From IMG/VR virus record IMGVR_UViG_3300035034_001911, positions 1 to 34,080 of that record: 34,080 bases of DNA, one strand, 5' to 3'. The notes under the pieces are model-generated. The model ran no database searches, had not been told where the DNA came from, and saw only the letters and a list, made by a program, of their open reading frames with translations. The DNA comes from a virus. The position numbers and the translations under genes are program-made. Positions 19,532-28,604 of the stretch are shown piece by piece; the stretch's first letter is position 1, and the number at the start of each line of letters is the position of its first letter.

Positions 19532-21904
19532 ATGAGCGGAAGTGCTGCAGTTAATGTATCAACATTAGACTTGTCAACTAGGGTACCTTCTTTCCCTGGC
19601 GTTTTTGGTGGTATTGTTATACCTGCTAAAAAAGGGCCACTGAATCAGGCAGTTTTAGTGACAAACGAATCACAATTTTTAAGAGTATTCACACCTAACG
19701 GAAGGGTAGGTGTAGGTTTTGACCTAGCATACTATTCTGCAATAGCTTACTTAAGTAAGTCTGATAAGTTATGGGTCGTACGTGTTGCAAATGATGCTTA
19801 CTTTGCGGGGGCTTCTTTTAAGACGGTTACCTCGACTACAAGCAATCAAGCACTACCTAGTGACCAACAACTTGATGACCCTACTGCTTATCTATTTGAT
19901 AGTAACCCAGATGTACCAGACGCTTTTGAGTCAGTACGGTTTGACACTATTGCAGATGTAGTAACGCCTGCTATTGCTGAAATAACTTCAATTACTACGG
20001 TAGCTGATACAGCGGGTTCTTTGGACGGTCTATTCTTCACTCTATACGATAGTGTAGGTTCAGTTGCATTTTGGTATGACATAGATAACTCAGGTACGGT
20101 AGCCCCTGCGGGTGCTTTAGCTGCAGATAGAAACATAGAAATCTCTACAGTAAATTCAAATGATGATGAGTTCAATGTAGCTACTAAAACACAAGCAATC
20201 GTAGATGCTGATACAGAATTTGGTGCAAGTGTTGCTTCAAATGTAATTACAGTTACAAACGCGGTTGGTGGTGTAGTAGATAATGCACTCGCTAATGATT
20301 CAACATTTACTGTAAGTACTTCGACTGAAGGTGTAGATGCTATTAGTGCTTTAAACCAAAAGTTTATTGTAGCTTATGATAGTGCAGGTTCAGTAGGTAT
20401 TTGGTTTGACGTAAATAACTCAGGTGCAAGTGCCCCTGCAGGTGTAGGAGCTTTAGACCGAGCAATAGCCGTTACTACAATAGTATCAGGTGATAGTGCT
20501 AGTGTTATCGCAACTAAGTTAGCTGCAGCGATTGGTGCCGACTCAGAATTTTCTGCAAGTGCATCAACTAACGAGTTAATAGTTACAAATATTTCTTCAG
20601 GTGAACGTACAGATGCAAACGTAGGTGACTCAGGTTTTGGTTTAGAAATTCTAATTCAAGGTTCTGACCTCGTAGATAATGTAGACGAGATATTTTTAAT
20701 TCACGCAGCAAACGAAGGTATTTGGGGTAATGATATCTCAATTAAAATCGTAAACTTTAGTGAAGATGAAGAAAATATTTTAGACAACGAAACTTTTAGA
20801 ATCGAAGTTTACAAAGGTACTAACTTAGCTACACCTGTAGAAGAGTTTCAAGTATCACGTAAACAAGGTAAGCTAGATGGTTTTGGAAGAAATCTTTATA
20901 TTGAAGAAGTACTTCAGTCTTCTGAATTTATCAACGCGATTGATAACACTACAGTAGATGATAGTATTATACCTAAGTCTCAAGCTACTCCAATTGCCAT
21001 GAATGGTGGTGATGATGGTGCAGCGGTAACTGACTCTGAAATGCAACTAGGTGCAGACGCACTTGCTAATCCAGACAATGTACTTGTAACAGTTATCATG
21101 GACGGTGGTAGAACTTCTGTACCTTACCAAAGATACATCGATGGTATAGCTCAAAACAGAAAAGACTGTGTTGCAGTTTTATCCGTACCTTTTGCAAAAG
21201 AGGCGAGTGCTAGTTACCTAACGGACATCGTGGACTATAGAAGAACAGAACTAAATCTTAACAGTTCTTTTTCTGCACTATACACACCACATGTTTCTAT
21301 CTTCGATAAATTTAATGCTAGAAATATTTATGTAAGTCCAGACGGGCATGCAGCGGGTGCAATTTCTGAAACAGCTTCAAACTTTGAAATTTGGTTCCCA
21401 CCTGCAGGTCTTCGTAGAGGTCTTATTAATGTACTTGATGTACGTAGAAGATTTACTAAGGGTGAGAGAGATGCACTTTACAATGCAGGTATCAATCCAA
21501 TTAGATTCGCTCCCGGCCAAGGTATTGCAATTTGGGGTCAAAAGACTTTATCAAGCAGACCTTCTGCACTAGATAGACTGAATGTTAGATTACTTTTAAT
21601 CTCTATTCAACCTGCTATTGCTCAAGCACTCGAAGACTTTTTGTTTGAACTTAATGACAACGCTACAAGGTCTATTGCTAGAAGTAGAGTAGAGTCATTC
21701 ATGGATAACATCAAAGGTAGAAGAGGTGTTACGGACTTCCTAGTTAAAGCTGACAGTGATAATAACAGTGCTGAAGATATCGATAATAGTAGAATGAATT
21801 TAGACTTGTATATCAAGCCAACACCTTCATTAGAATTTATTAACTTCAGAACTATTATCACAAGTACAGGTGATAGCTTCGAGAGTGTAGCTGAAAATAT
21901 ATAA
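19532..21904 (+). CDS. Tail sheath protein (gp18-like) with tandem inserted domains
   Basis: 790 residues, longer than T4 gp18 (659). The N-terminus RVPSFPGVFGGIVIPAKKGP and C-terminal regions (LNVRLLLISIQPAIAQALEDFLFELND; DLYIKPTPSLEFINFRTII) are typical of contractile sheath proteins; the C-terminal part makes the conserved inner mesh. Residues about 150-380 hold two copies of a domain (pattern YDSxGSVxxWxDxxNSG...PAG...EFxAS...VTN). Such outer insertions are usual in sheaths and project from the tail surface. GGAGG lies before the ATG. A hairpin follows the stop. Confidence 0.92.
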   Translation: MSGSAAVNVSTLDLSTRVPSFPGVFGGIVIPAKKGPLNQAVLVTNESQFLRVFTPNGRVGVGFDLAYYSAIAYLSKSDKLWVVRVANDAYFAGASFKTVTSTTSNQALPSDQQLDDPTAYLFDSNPDVPDAFESVRFDTIADVVTPAIAEITSITTVADTAGSLDGLFFTLYDSVGSVAFWYDIDNSGTVAPAGALAADRNIEISTVNSNDDEFNVATKTQAIVDADTEFGASVASNVITVTNAVGGVVDNALANDSTFTVSTSTEGVDAISALNQKFIVAYDSAGSVGIWFDVNNSGASAPAGVGALDRAIAVTTIVSGDSASVIATKLAAAIGADSEFSASASTNELIVTNISSGERTDANVGDSGFGLEILIQGSDLVDNVDEIFLIHAANEGIWGNDISIKIVNFSEDEENILDNETFRIEVYKGTNLATPVEEFQVSRKQGKLDGFGRNLYIEEVLQSSEFINAIDNTTVDDSIIPKSQATPIAMNGGDDGAAVTDSEMQLGADALANPDNVLVTVIMDGGRTSVPYQRYIDGIAQNRKDCVAVLSVPFAKEASASYLTDIVDYRRTELNLNSSFSALYTPHVSIFDKFNARNIYVSPDGHAAGAISETASNFEIWFPPAGLRRGLINVLDVRRRFTKGERDALYNAGINPIRFAPGQGIAIWGQKTLSSRPSALDRLNVRLLLISIQPAIAQALEDFLFELNDNATRSIARSRVESFMDNIKGRRGVTDFLVKADSDNNSAEDIDNSRMNLDLYIKPTPSLEFINFRTIITSTGDSFESVAENI
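19979..20668 (+). repeat. Two divergent tandem domain copies within the sheath gene
   Basis: Copy 1 (about 19979-20340, residues 150-269) and copy 2 (about 20341-20668, residues 270-379) share LYDSVGSVAFWYDIDNSG / AYDSAGSVGIWFDVNNSG, a PAGxxxxDR/DRx turn, EFGAS/EFSAS and a VTN strand. Protein identity is partial, so the duplication is old. Boundaries are approximate. Confidence 0.8.
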
Positions 21905-21916
21905 TTAATTAAGTTG

Positions 21917-21938
21917 GGGTAGTGCTTATGTACTACCC
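21917..21938 (+). promoter_or_regulatory. Hairpin between sheath and tube genes, no T-run
   Basis: GGGTAGTGC, loop TTAT, GTACTACCC: nine pairs including one G-T wobble. It is followed by TAATC rather than a T-run, so it is more likely an mRNA-stabilising or processing hairpin that sets tube versus sheath levels than a full terminator. Confidence 0.65.
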
Positions 21939-21956
21939 TAATCATGGAGGAATAAA

Positions 21957-22475
21957 ATGGTTGATATTACAGAAGTTAGAGGTGTTGGTGATTTTGCTAC
22001 GCTATACAGGTGGAATTTAGTATTCGTAAGTTTTCCTGTAGTAGGTATTGCAGGTCAACCTTTATCAGAAGAACTTAACATAAGATGTGAAAGTACAACT
22101 TTACCAAAAATGTCAAATGAAAAAATGGAAATCAATATGAGAAATCATAAGATTTTCCAACATGGTAAAGGTACATATACAAATAGTTTTGATCTTACTT
22201 TTATTGAAACAGTGGACAACAAAGTTCATAACTTTCTTAAAGGTTGGAGAGAACTTCACCACCAAACAAGAACAGGTACTTCGGTTCCTAAGTCTGACCT
22301 AGAGGCGTTGATTCAAATACAAAGATTGGATAATTCCGACAATGGTATTTATCAGTATACTCTTCATGGTTGTTTCTTAGAAGACTATGACCTAGGTTCT
22401 TTAGGTACTGACTCAGATGTTATGAGGCCAGCACTAACTCTTAGTTATGACTTCTTTGATGATGGTGAATTATAA
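21957..22475 (+). CDS. Tail tube protein, gp19-like
   Basis: 172 residues, close to T4 gp19 (163). It forms stacked hexameric rings of the inner tube. The N-terminus with FATLYRWNLVFVSFP, the segment STTLPKMSNEKMEINMRNHKIFQHG, the strand SFDLTFIETVDNKVHNFLKGWRE and the closing LTLSYDFFDDGEL are characteristic of the T4 gp19 family. GGAGG precedes the ATG. It directly follows the sheath as in T4. Confidence 0.92.
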   Translation: MVDITEVRGVGDFATLYRWNLVFVSFPVVGIAGQPLSEELNIRCESTTLPKMSNEKMEINMRNHKIFQHGKGTYTNSFDLTFIETVDNKVHNFLKGWRELHHQTRTGTSVPKSDLEALIQIQRLDNSDNGIYQYTLHGCFLEDYDLGSLGTDSDVMRPALTLSYDFFDDGEL

Positions 22476-22487
22476 TAGGTGGTATAA

Positions 22488-23201
22488 ATGGCTTTTAGCC
22501 TAAACGCAGATAAATTTCTTGAGTCATCTCTAGGTTTAGATGAGTTTGGTATAGGCCAATTAAGGTCAGTTGAGTGGTCAAGAAAGTATCTTTGGTCATT
22601 CAACTTCCTAGCACTAGATATTAATATTAAAGGGCTACAAGTACCTCCCAATCCCTTTGATAAGTTCTTCCCTTGCGTAGATGTAGATGAAACGCAGCAA
22701 GTACTCGAAACACTTAATGGTGAAGCCTACGGTACCTCATTTAGATTACCTCAACGAGGTGCAGTATCAACTCTTCGTATAACTTTTATGGACGACCAAA
22801 AGAATACGTTATACAATTTTTTTAGAAAATGGATTGGTGAAGACATACTTAATGGCGGGCGTTATATTAGCCCACTTGAAGAATCTGTAAAAGCCGTTGA
22901 ATTGAGAAAAGTAAAACTTGCTAGCCTGAGTGATATAGCTTCAGAAGTAGGTTTAACTAAACAAAGTAAACAAAGTGATAACTCAATTTCTGATTCTAAC
23001 AGGTATTGGGTATTTCCTGAAGGTGACATAACTTATAACGGTGGTAGTACTTCAGATACAAATATTTATTCAGTGAACCTAACAATTGCGGGTACAGTGA
23101 ATAATGAAAGTGCAGACGGTGGGTTAAGTGATACCCTACAGAATATAGCGAAATCCCTTGGTGCTTCAGCACTACTTGGAGGGGCGGGAAGATTATTTTA
23201 A
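22488..23201 (+). CDS. Second tube-like protein (tube initiator or gp54-like)
   Basis: 237 residues. It has a gp19-like layout: N-terminal WSRKYLWSFNFLALD, a loop region with FRLPQRGAVSTLRITFMDDQKNTLYNFFRKWIGED, which is the gp19-type strand-helix, and a later strand SVNLTIAGTVN. It is longer by about 65 residues than the main tube protein, with a low-complexity C-terminus. Paralogous tube-fold proteins cap or start the tube in contractile tails (T4 gp48, gp54), so that role is likely. It begins 12 nt after the main tube gene with a weak AGGTGG site. Confidence 0.75.
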   Translation: MAFSLNADKFLESSLGLDEFGIGQLRSVEWSRKYLWSFNFLALDINIKGLQVPPNPFDKFFPCVDVDETQQVLETLNGEAYGTSFRLPQRGAVSTLRITFMDDQKNTLYNFFRKWIGEDILNGGRYISPLEESVKAVELRKVKLASLSDIASEVGLTKQSKQSDNSISDSNRYWVFPEGDITYNGGSTSDTNIYSVNLTIAGTVNNESADGGLSDTLQNIAKSLGASALLGGAGRLF

Positions 23202-23235
23202 AGTAATACGTTAATTATAGAATAGAGGTAGAGAA

Positions 23236-24117
23236 ATGACTAAGAAGAGACAGGGTAAGTTTACCCCAAAGACTAGCACAAAGAAAAATGATTTTAATAA
23301 GCCCGATGATTTAAAAGAGGGTAAGAAAACATTTTTACCCCTCATGAATATTTCATTAGATAAGTTACCTTCAGAAGGCAAACCATACAAAAAATCTGCA
23401 GTCATTAGGTATAGACCTTTTTCTTGGGGTGAAGTAAAAGAAATATCTCAATCTAAGATGAGTCAAAAAGATCAATTTTACCATATCATGAAAGGTGTGG
23501 AAGTTGAGGGTATGGAAAAAAATGATATGACACTTGGAGATGCTATGTATTTAGCTATCTACAGAAAATTTTCCACAGTAGGTAATTCAAAAATATCCGT
23601 ACAGTATACTTGTAAAGGTTGTAAGACAAAATCTAAAGGTATTATTTCATTACAAGAAATAGATGCAGATACTATGAAGGCACCAAAATTACCTATGAAA
23701 ATTGAGATAGGTGGTAAAGAATTGTCATTCTCACCTATGCGAATATCTGACTACTTTGATATACAAGACAGGATAAAAGATAATACTAACCTAGATACTG
23801 ACTTCGCACTCATAGCTTCTATGTGTACAAACTTAGAATTTGAGGAAGTTTACGATACCATATATAATGTAAGTACTCAGGACGAAATGGAAGATATCAA
23901 ACTAATTGACCACTACCTGAATCATGGTCTGAAAAAAGTTAAAAACAAGTGTAAAAATGTTCTTGATAAAAAAGAGGACGAAGAAGGTAACGTGGAAGAA
24001 ATACTTTGTGGACACGTTACTGATATTGAGCTTGATGGAGGTCAGGCTCTCCTACTACCGTTTCGTGAAGATGAAGAACGTCCTCGAAACAGAGTTCGTT
24101 TTGGCGATGAAACTTAA
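23236..24117 (+). CDS. gp26-like baseplate hub assembly protein with Zn ribbon
   Basis: 293 residues. A basic N-terminus is followed by a domain with VIRYRPFSWGEVKEISQSK (56-74). A zinc-ribbon motif is formed by C126/C129 (CKGC) and probably C239 and C258 (CGH), as in the gp26-like family of T4-type phages. Location between tube and tape measure is that of tail assembly chaperones in many phages. It probably helps assemble tape measure or hub and need not be in the virion. GAGG lies before the ATG. Its last 11 nt overlap a small gene in the +1 frame. Confidence 0.72.
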   Translation: MTKKRQGKFTPKTSTKKNDFNKPDDLKEGKKTFLPLMNISLDKLPSEGKPYKKSAVIRYRPFSWGEVKEISQSKMSQKDQFYHIMKGVEVEGMEKNDMTLGDAMYLAIYRKFSTVGNSKISVQYTCKGCKTKSKGIISLQEIDADTMKAPKLPMKIEIGGKELSFSPMRISDYFDIQDRIKDNTNLDTDFALIASMCTNLEFEEVYDTIYNVSTQDEMEDIKLIDHYLNHGLKKVKNKCKNVLDKKEDEEGNVEEILCGHVTDIELDGGQALLLPFREDEERPRNRVRFGDET

Positions 24118-24232
24118 TGTAGATACTTGGACTCTAAATTATAAAGACTTTAGTGAAGTAAAATACTTAAGCAATAGATATAGTAAGTACGTAGCTGAAC
24201 TAGAACAAAAAAGACAATTAGCAGGAAAATAG
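24107..24232 (+). CDS. Small ORF overlapping gp26-like gene (chaperone partner?)
   Basis: 41 residues from ATG 24107 (MKLNVDTWTLNYKDFSEVKYLSNRYSK...), or 53 from ATG 24071. Past the upstream stop the peptide remains protein-like, with W, aromatic and helical residues, and fills the gap up to the next gene. Neither start has a good ribosome site. Expression may come from coupling to the upstream stop, or from a +1/-2 frameshift giving an extended gp26-like protein, as for chaperone pairs before tape measure genes in other phages. The upstream part (23957-24070) is a shadow of the gp26-like gene. Confidence 0.6.
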   Translation: MKLNVDTWTLNYKDFSEVKYLSNRYSKYVAELEQKRQLAGK

Positions 24233-24234
24233 AT

Positions 24235-24462
24235 ATGGGAAGAATAAGTAAATTATTGGAAGCTAAAGTCGTTATGACAATAAAGCCCACTAAGCATAAC
24301 GTAACCACACTCAAGAAACGTGGTATCTTTTCAGATGACTCTCGGTACTTCTTTGACATGTATGACAAGGTACTTAGCGGTAAAGAATATGAAAAAGAAA
24401 TAAAAGATAAATGGGATAATGCTATTGCAGATGAGTTCTCAAAAGCAGGATTAAAATTTTAG
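24235..24462 (+). CDS. Tagged small protein encoded before the tape measure
   Basis: 75 residues starting MGRISKLLEAKV, nearly identical in its first nine residues to the ParB-like gene (MGRISSLLE), with an L-L-E site at 7-9 then Ala. The body (TTLKKRGIFSDDSRYFFDMYDKVLSGKEYEKEIKDKWDNAI) is helical and charged, without known domain. It lies 3 nt after the small ORF, inside the tail module and 18 kb from the main tagged array. It may be a displaced internal protein, or the tag could have another meaning here. Confidence 0.8.
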   Translation: MGRISKLLEAKVVMTIKPTKHNVTTLKKRGIFSDDSRYFFDMYDKVLSGKEYEKEIKDKWDNAIADEFSKAGLKF

Positions 24463-24471
24463 GAATAACTA

Positions 24472-26385
24472 ATGGCCGAAGAAACAGAAGCACAAGGTAA
24501 AGGGTTTGGTGATGCGGGTTCATTCGCTACTAAACTTGTAGATGGTTTTCAAAAAACCTTTGGATTACAAAATTCTGTAAATGCAGATGCACGTAAAGCA
24601 GTTGCAAAACTAGGTACACAAGTAAAGTTCACACAAGATTTAATCAATAAGAATAGGAAAAAACTTGAGAAGATAGCTGAAACAGACTCAGAAGTAGCAG
24701 GCTTCTTAAGCTCATTTGATGATACAAATTTTAAAAAGCTAGAAGAGTTAAGACAAGCTGTACTTGATGGTTCTAAGATATCTGAAAAAGATGGTAAATT
24801 TCTAGCTAACTCTTTTGAGCAACTACAGACTACCTTCGGTCAACTAGGTGTAGCGGGTTTAGAACAAGACCTTGGTACAGTCATGAAACAATTACAGGAA
24901 ACTATAAACAGCGATGAATTAGATAGGGAAACTCAAAGAGAGTTCTTAAATGATTTTATTGGTGTGGTAGGTGCTTCAGATGAATTGTCAGAAGATCAAT
25001 TAGCTATACTCGAATTACTTAAAGACGAACAATCTAAGGGCTTTAATTTTGATTCAGAACAACTAGAAACATTAAATGATATATTTCAATTTTTTGAAGA
25101 ATCTAAAATAGGTGATATAAAATCTCAAGGTACCTTAGATGATATGAGTAGAAAATTTTCTTCCTTCTTAGTAAGTCAAGATGAAATTAAAACAGCACTT
25201 GAAGAACAGCAATTTGACGGTAAAGAATTAGCCGATATGTTAAAGGAAGGTTTGGACTCAGAAATTGGTACAGGTATAACAGATTTACTTTTAGGTGCAT
25301 TAGGTTTGCCCGGCCTCGCAGGGGCACTTTCTGGTTTAGGTAGTTTTGCTGCAAAAGCTAAGAACCTTATCACAGGTGGGTTCTCGAAAATATTTGGTAA
25401 GTCGGGAATACTATCTAAGATATTTGGTAAAGGTGGTTTCATAGGTAAAGCCGTAGGTAAGTTTGCAAAGATATTTAAAAGCATAACAGGTGTATTTAGT
25501 AGTGTATCAAAAGTAGCAGGGCCAGTACTTAAAGCGGGTAAGTTTTTAAAATTTATTCCTATAGTGGGTACAATTATCGCAGCTATTTCAGGTATCTTTG
25601 ATGCTGTATCAGGGTTCTTTAATGCAGACGAAATTTCTGGGAAGTCTAAAGAAATGCTTACACTTGGAGATAAGATACAGGCTTCAGTAGCCTCTTTTAT
25701 ATCAGGCTTAACATTTGGTTTTGTAAAAGCTGAAGACGTATATCAGGCAATTGAAAAAGGTATAGCCTTTCTATTTGGTGAAGACGGTATGTTCTCATCA
25801 CTAGAAAAGTTTTTTCAAGGTCTAATCCAATTAAGCCCCGTAGGACTTATAACAAGTTTAATAAGTAAGCTAACGGGTGGTTCAGGTGAACTATTTGGTG
25901 AGGAAGGTATCTTCACAGGAATTATAGATGCTATCAAAGATGTTTTTTCTAGTATTGGTGATTTCATCATGGATGGTATTACATCACTCATCGATAAGGT
26001 TAAGAACCTAAGTATCAATGATTTTATACCTGATAGTGTTTCAAGTTTTTTTGGTGGTGATGACAAAGCCGTTGAAGAGGTTGATAAAAAAGACGAACCA
26101 AGTTTTCTAAGTAATATGTTCTCAAGTGGTGACGATAGTGTTTCACCCCCACCTACTAATCAAGCAATACAGCGTTCTGAATCTGCAGACGTAGGTTCTA
26201 CTGCAAGTATGGCAATGGGTAGAGAAGAAGCAATGAGGGCTAGGGAAAGCCAGGCCAAAGCCCAACCTCAAATTATAAATGTCGGTGGTGGTAGTGGTGA
26301 ACAAAAAGCCGTTAAGACACCTCAAAGAAGAACACAAGTAGATGATTTACAATTGTCTGCTATAAGCGTGGGGTTATTAGACTAA
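24472..26385 (+). CDS. Tail tape measure protein
   Basis: 637 residues, similar to T4 gp29 (590), suggesting a tail of the order of 100 nm if the usual 1.5 angstrom per residue holds. The N-terminal 260 residues are helical and charged. Hydrophobic Gly/Ala-rich stretches follow (about 271-290 LLGALGLPGLAGALSGLG; about 359-384 FLKFIPIVGTIIAAISGIF), typical of tape measures that contact the host membrane. The end is disordered and Ser/Asp-rich, then Gln-rich. Position between the hub-assembly gene and baseplate cap matches. Its stop shares bases with the next ATG (TAATG). Confidence 0.85.
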   Translation: MAEETEAQGKGFGDAGSFATKLVDGFQKTFGLQNSVNADARKAVAKLGTQVKFTQDLINKNRKKLEKIAETDSEVAGFLSSFDDTNFKKLEELRQAVLDGSKISEKDGKFLANSFEQLQTTFGQLGVAGLEQDLGTVMKQLQETINSDELDRETQREFLNDFIGVVGASDELSEDQLAILELLKDEQSKGFNFDSEQLETLNDIFQFFEESKIGDIKSQGTLDDMSRKFSSFLVSQDEIKTALEEQQFDGKELADMLKEGLDSEIGTGITDLLLGALGLPGLAGALSGLGSFAAKAKNLITGGFSKIFGKSGILSKIFGKGGFIGKAVGKFAKIFKSITGVFSSVSKVAGPVLKAGKFLKFIPIVGTIIAAISGIFDAVSGFFNADEISGKSKEMLTLGDKIQASVASFISGLTFGFVKAEDVYQAIEKGIAFLFGEDGMFSSLEKFFQGLIQLSPVGLITSLISKLTGGSGELFGEEGIFTGIIDAIKDVFSSIGDFIMDGITSLIDKVKNLSINDFIPDSVSSFFGGDDKAVEEVDKKDEPSFLSNMFSSGDDSVSPPPTNQAIQRSESADVGSTASMAMGREEAMRARESQAKAQPQIINVGGGSGEQKAVKTPQRRTQVDDLQLSAISVGLLD

Positions 26386-27116
26386 TGCCAAAAAGTAATA
26401 TACAAACAAATTTATTATCACCTAATCCTGATTTTACGCAAGGTCATGTTTTTATCTCACTACCTAGAGGGGCACAAACCAGTGACCTATCTGCAGGCGG
26501 TGGTAGACAAATAAAGGCATTACTACAAGGTGAGTTTACTATAGGTGGTTCTAATCAGTTTAACACTCCATTAGCTAGTGCTGCACTAGAATCATTATCC
26601 GAAAAATTAAATGTTTTAAAAGGTACCGTAACGGGGTTAGCAAACCTAGCGGGTACTTCTGTTAATTTGGGTTCTCAGGTAAGACTAGGTAACCTAAATC
26701 AAACAGCTAACTTTTGGACGGGTAGTGAGAGGCCAACATTTAATATCGATTTATTATTTGTTGCACTGAGAAGGGGTGATGATGTACGTACACAAGTGGA
26801 ACCCCTATATCAAACAGTATTTGCAAGTGGTAGTAATATTCTAAGTGTTGACGCACCATTAGGATATTCTACTGACCCATCGGGTAAAAATGCTACAGGT
26901 ACATTTGCGATTCAGTTAGGTAGTTGGTTTAGAGCAACTAGGCAAGTTATGACAAGCGTTTCTTTTACTTACTCACAGGAAATGATACCACTAGACGGTA
27001 CGGTTAATGGTACTGAACCAACAAAGTTTGCACCTTTATTCGCTAGGGGTAGCATATCTTTTCAACCTTACAGAGATATAACTTATAAAGAATTTCAAGG
27101 ATACTTTTTAAAATGA
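26385..27116 (+). CDS. Baseplate tube cap protein, gp48/gp54-like
   Basis: 243 residues. It sits between tape measure and gp53, where T4 has the tube-cap genes 48 and 54. Visible elements are GHVFISLPRGAQ near the start, a Gly-rich helix region, NQTANFWTGSERPTFNIDLLFVALR (about 105-130), typical of gp48-like proteins (W-x-G-S-x-x-P-x-F), and a C-terminal strand pair ending FQPYRDITYKEFQGYF. It would join the baseplate hub to the first tube ring. It overlaps the following start by 4 nt. Confidence 0.75.
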   Translation: MPKSNIQTNLLSPNPDFTQGHVFISLPRGAQTSDLSAGGGRQIKALLQGEFTIGGSNQFNTPLASAALESLSEKLNVLKGTVTGLANLAGTSVNLGSQVRLGNLNQTANFWTGSERPTFNIDLLFVALRRGDDVRTQVEPLYQTVFASGSNILSVDAPLGYSTDPSGKNATGTFAIQLGSWFRATRQVMTSVSFTYSQEMIPLDGTVNGTEPTKFAPLFARGSISFQPYRDITYKEFQGYFLK

Positions 27117-27475
27117 GCAATGATAAACTATTTTTTATTAATTTAGATTTTGAAAGCCGTGATAGATATGATCTAGCAAAGTTTCTTGAGTTCACTGATA
27201 ACTATGACCCGCTTACAAGTACGTTTGTGTTAGACTTAAAAAATTTAAGAAAACAAGCTGACTATATTGTAAAAAAAGAAGAAGGTAGACCTGACCTAGT
27301 ATCCTACAATTATTATGGTACCACGGATTATTGGTACATAATTTTATTATATAACAATCTAGATGATGTTGATGATATTAAAATTGGTAATAGATTATCC
27401 CTACCCTCTTTATCAGAACTAGAGGATTTATTTTTCTCTTTAAAACTCAGACAGTCTGCTAGTCAGGGGTCATAA
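27113..27475 (+). CDS. Baseplate wedge protein gp53-like (LysM-like)
   Basis: 120 residues. The C-terminal 65 residues match the gp53/LysM-like pattern: GRPDLVSYNYYGTTDYWYIILLYN (59-82), then DDIKIGNRLSLPSLSELE. In T4 gp53 clamps neighbouring wedges together. The N-terminal part FLEFTDNYDPLTSTF fits the family. Its first 4 nt overlap the cap gene and its last base begins the next gene, so translation is coupled. Confidence 0.85.
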   Translation: MSNDKLFFINLDFESRDRYDLAKFLEFTDNYDPLTSTFVLDLKNLRKQADYIVKKEEGRPDLVSYNYYGTTDYWYIILLYNNLDDVDDIKIGNRLSLPSLSELEDLFFSLKLRQSASQGS

Positions 27476-28602
27476 TGATTGGAATATCTAATCAATTTTT
27501 ATACAACTTTAAGCTAGGTGATAGGAACGATTTTATAGTCGAAGAAAATCTTATAGAGTTTACCCTCATAGAAGAAGCGGGAAATGTTCTACCCACTTGG
27601 CAAATAGGCTTTACTACGGGTGCCGATGATGTAATCAGTTCATTGAATGAAACAAATATATTTGAAGTATCCTTTGGGAAAAATTTAGATAATTTAATAT
27701 CTGCACCTTTATCGATTCAGTCAGTTGACATTTTTAGACAGGGTAATGATAAGAGGTTAGTAAATCTTAATGGTGTTTATTCAGCATTGGGCTATCTTGG
27801 TGATAGTAAGATGTCATCGAACCCTAATACTTCTGCAGTATCAGTAATCAAACGAGTAGCGTCTAACTACTTTAACTATTCAAAAGATTCAATCTCTACT
27901 AGTACAGATACCCAAACTTGGATACAACCATCTATCAGTGATAGAAAATTTGTCAACGAGCTATGGCTACATACTGACCTAGGAAATGGTGTACCTGCTA
28001 TTGGTATTTCTAGTGCGGGTGACTTTATTGTTAAAGATATTAGACAAGAAGGTGGTAAACCCTATAAATGGAAATTTACTGTTAACCCCAAACAAGATAA
28101 TGACATTGTATATGATGGTGATTATATTTTTCAAGATAGAACATCATTTATAAATACATGGACGGGGTACGGTAGGCAAAAATTTGTATACGATTTAGAA
28201 AGTGGTGATGAAGATGAACTATGTTTAAAGCCTGAACCACTTACAGCTTTAACTAATAAGATAGCTAGAAATGAGGCAGTTACAAAAAGATTTACTAAAG
28301 TGGGTATGTCTTCTAGTAATGTACATGAGAATTATTGGTCTTCAGCTATGCAGAATACTTCTAACCTAGCCCAATTGTCTGCTACAAAAATTATATTAAG
28401 TTTTCCTAATAGGTTCGTAGATATAAAAGTATTAGACCAAGTAATGTTTGCAGACGATGATACAACTAACAGAAGTATTTCTGCAGGTTTTAATTCTGGT
28501 ATATACTTTATAACAAAAGTAGCTAGGACATTAAGCAATAGACAACTTGGCACAGTAGTAGAATTATGTAGAGATAGTATGAACGATATCAAAACGGTTT
28601 AA
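27475..28602 (+). CDS. Baseplate hub protein, gp27-like
   Basis: 375 residues, near T4 gp27 (391). It lies between gp53 and the spike. It shows an N-terminal NQFLYNFKLGDRNDFIVEEN strand pair, a middle FEVSFGKNLDNLISAPLSIQSVDIF, a region SAVSVIKRVASNYF typical of the gp27/VgrG hub helix, and a C-terminal beta region with GVYxI/GIYFITKVARTLSNRQLGTVVEL. The trimeric hub adapts sixfold tube to threefold spike. The family call rests on synteny and general pattern. Confidence 0.78.
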   Translation: MIGISNQFLYNFKLGDRNDFIVEENLIEFTLIEEAGNVLPTWQIGFTTGADDVISSLNETNIFEVSFGKNLDNLISAPLSIQSVDIFRQGNDKRLVNLNGVYSALGYLGDSKMSSNPNTSAVSVIKRVASNYFNYSKDSISTSTDTQTWIQPSISDRKFVNELWLHTDLGNGVPAIGISSAGDFIVKDIRQEGGKPYKWKFTVNPKQDNDIVYDGDYIFQDRTSFINTWTGYGRQKFVYDLESGDEDELCLKPEPLTALTNKIARNEAVTKRFTKVGMSSSNVHENYWSSAMQNTSNLAQLSATKIILSFPNRFVDIKVLDQVMFADDDTTNRSISAGFNSGIYFITKVARTLSNRQLGTVVELCRDSMNDIKTV

Positions 28603-28604
28603 TT

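Noticed and set aside
23957-24070. Upstream part of the +1 frame overlapping the gp26-like gene
   Set aside because: Sequence is a shadow of the gp26-like gene; only the part after about 24107 looks like protein.
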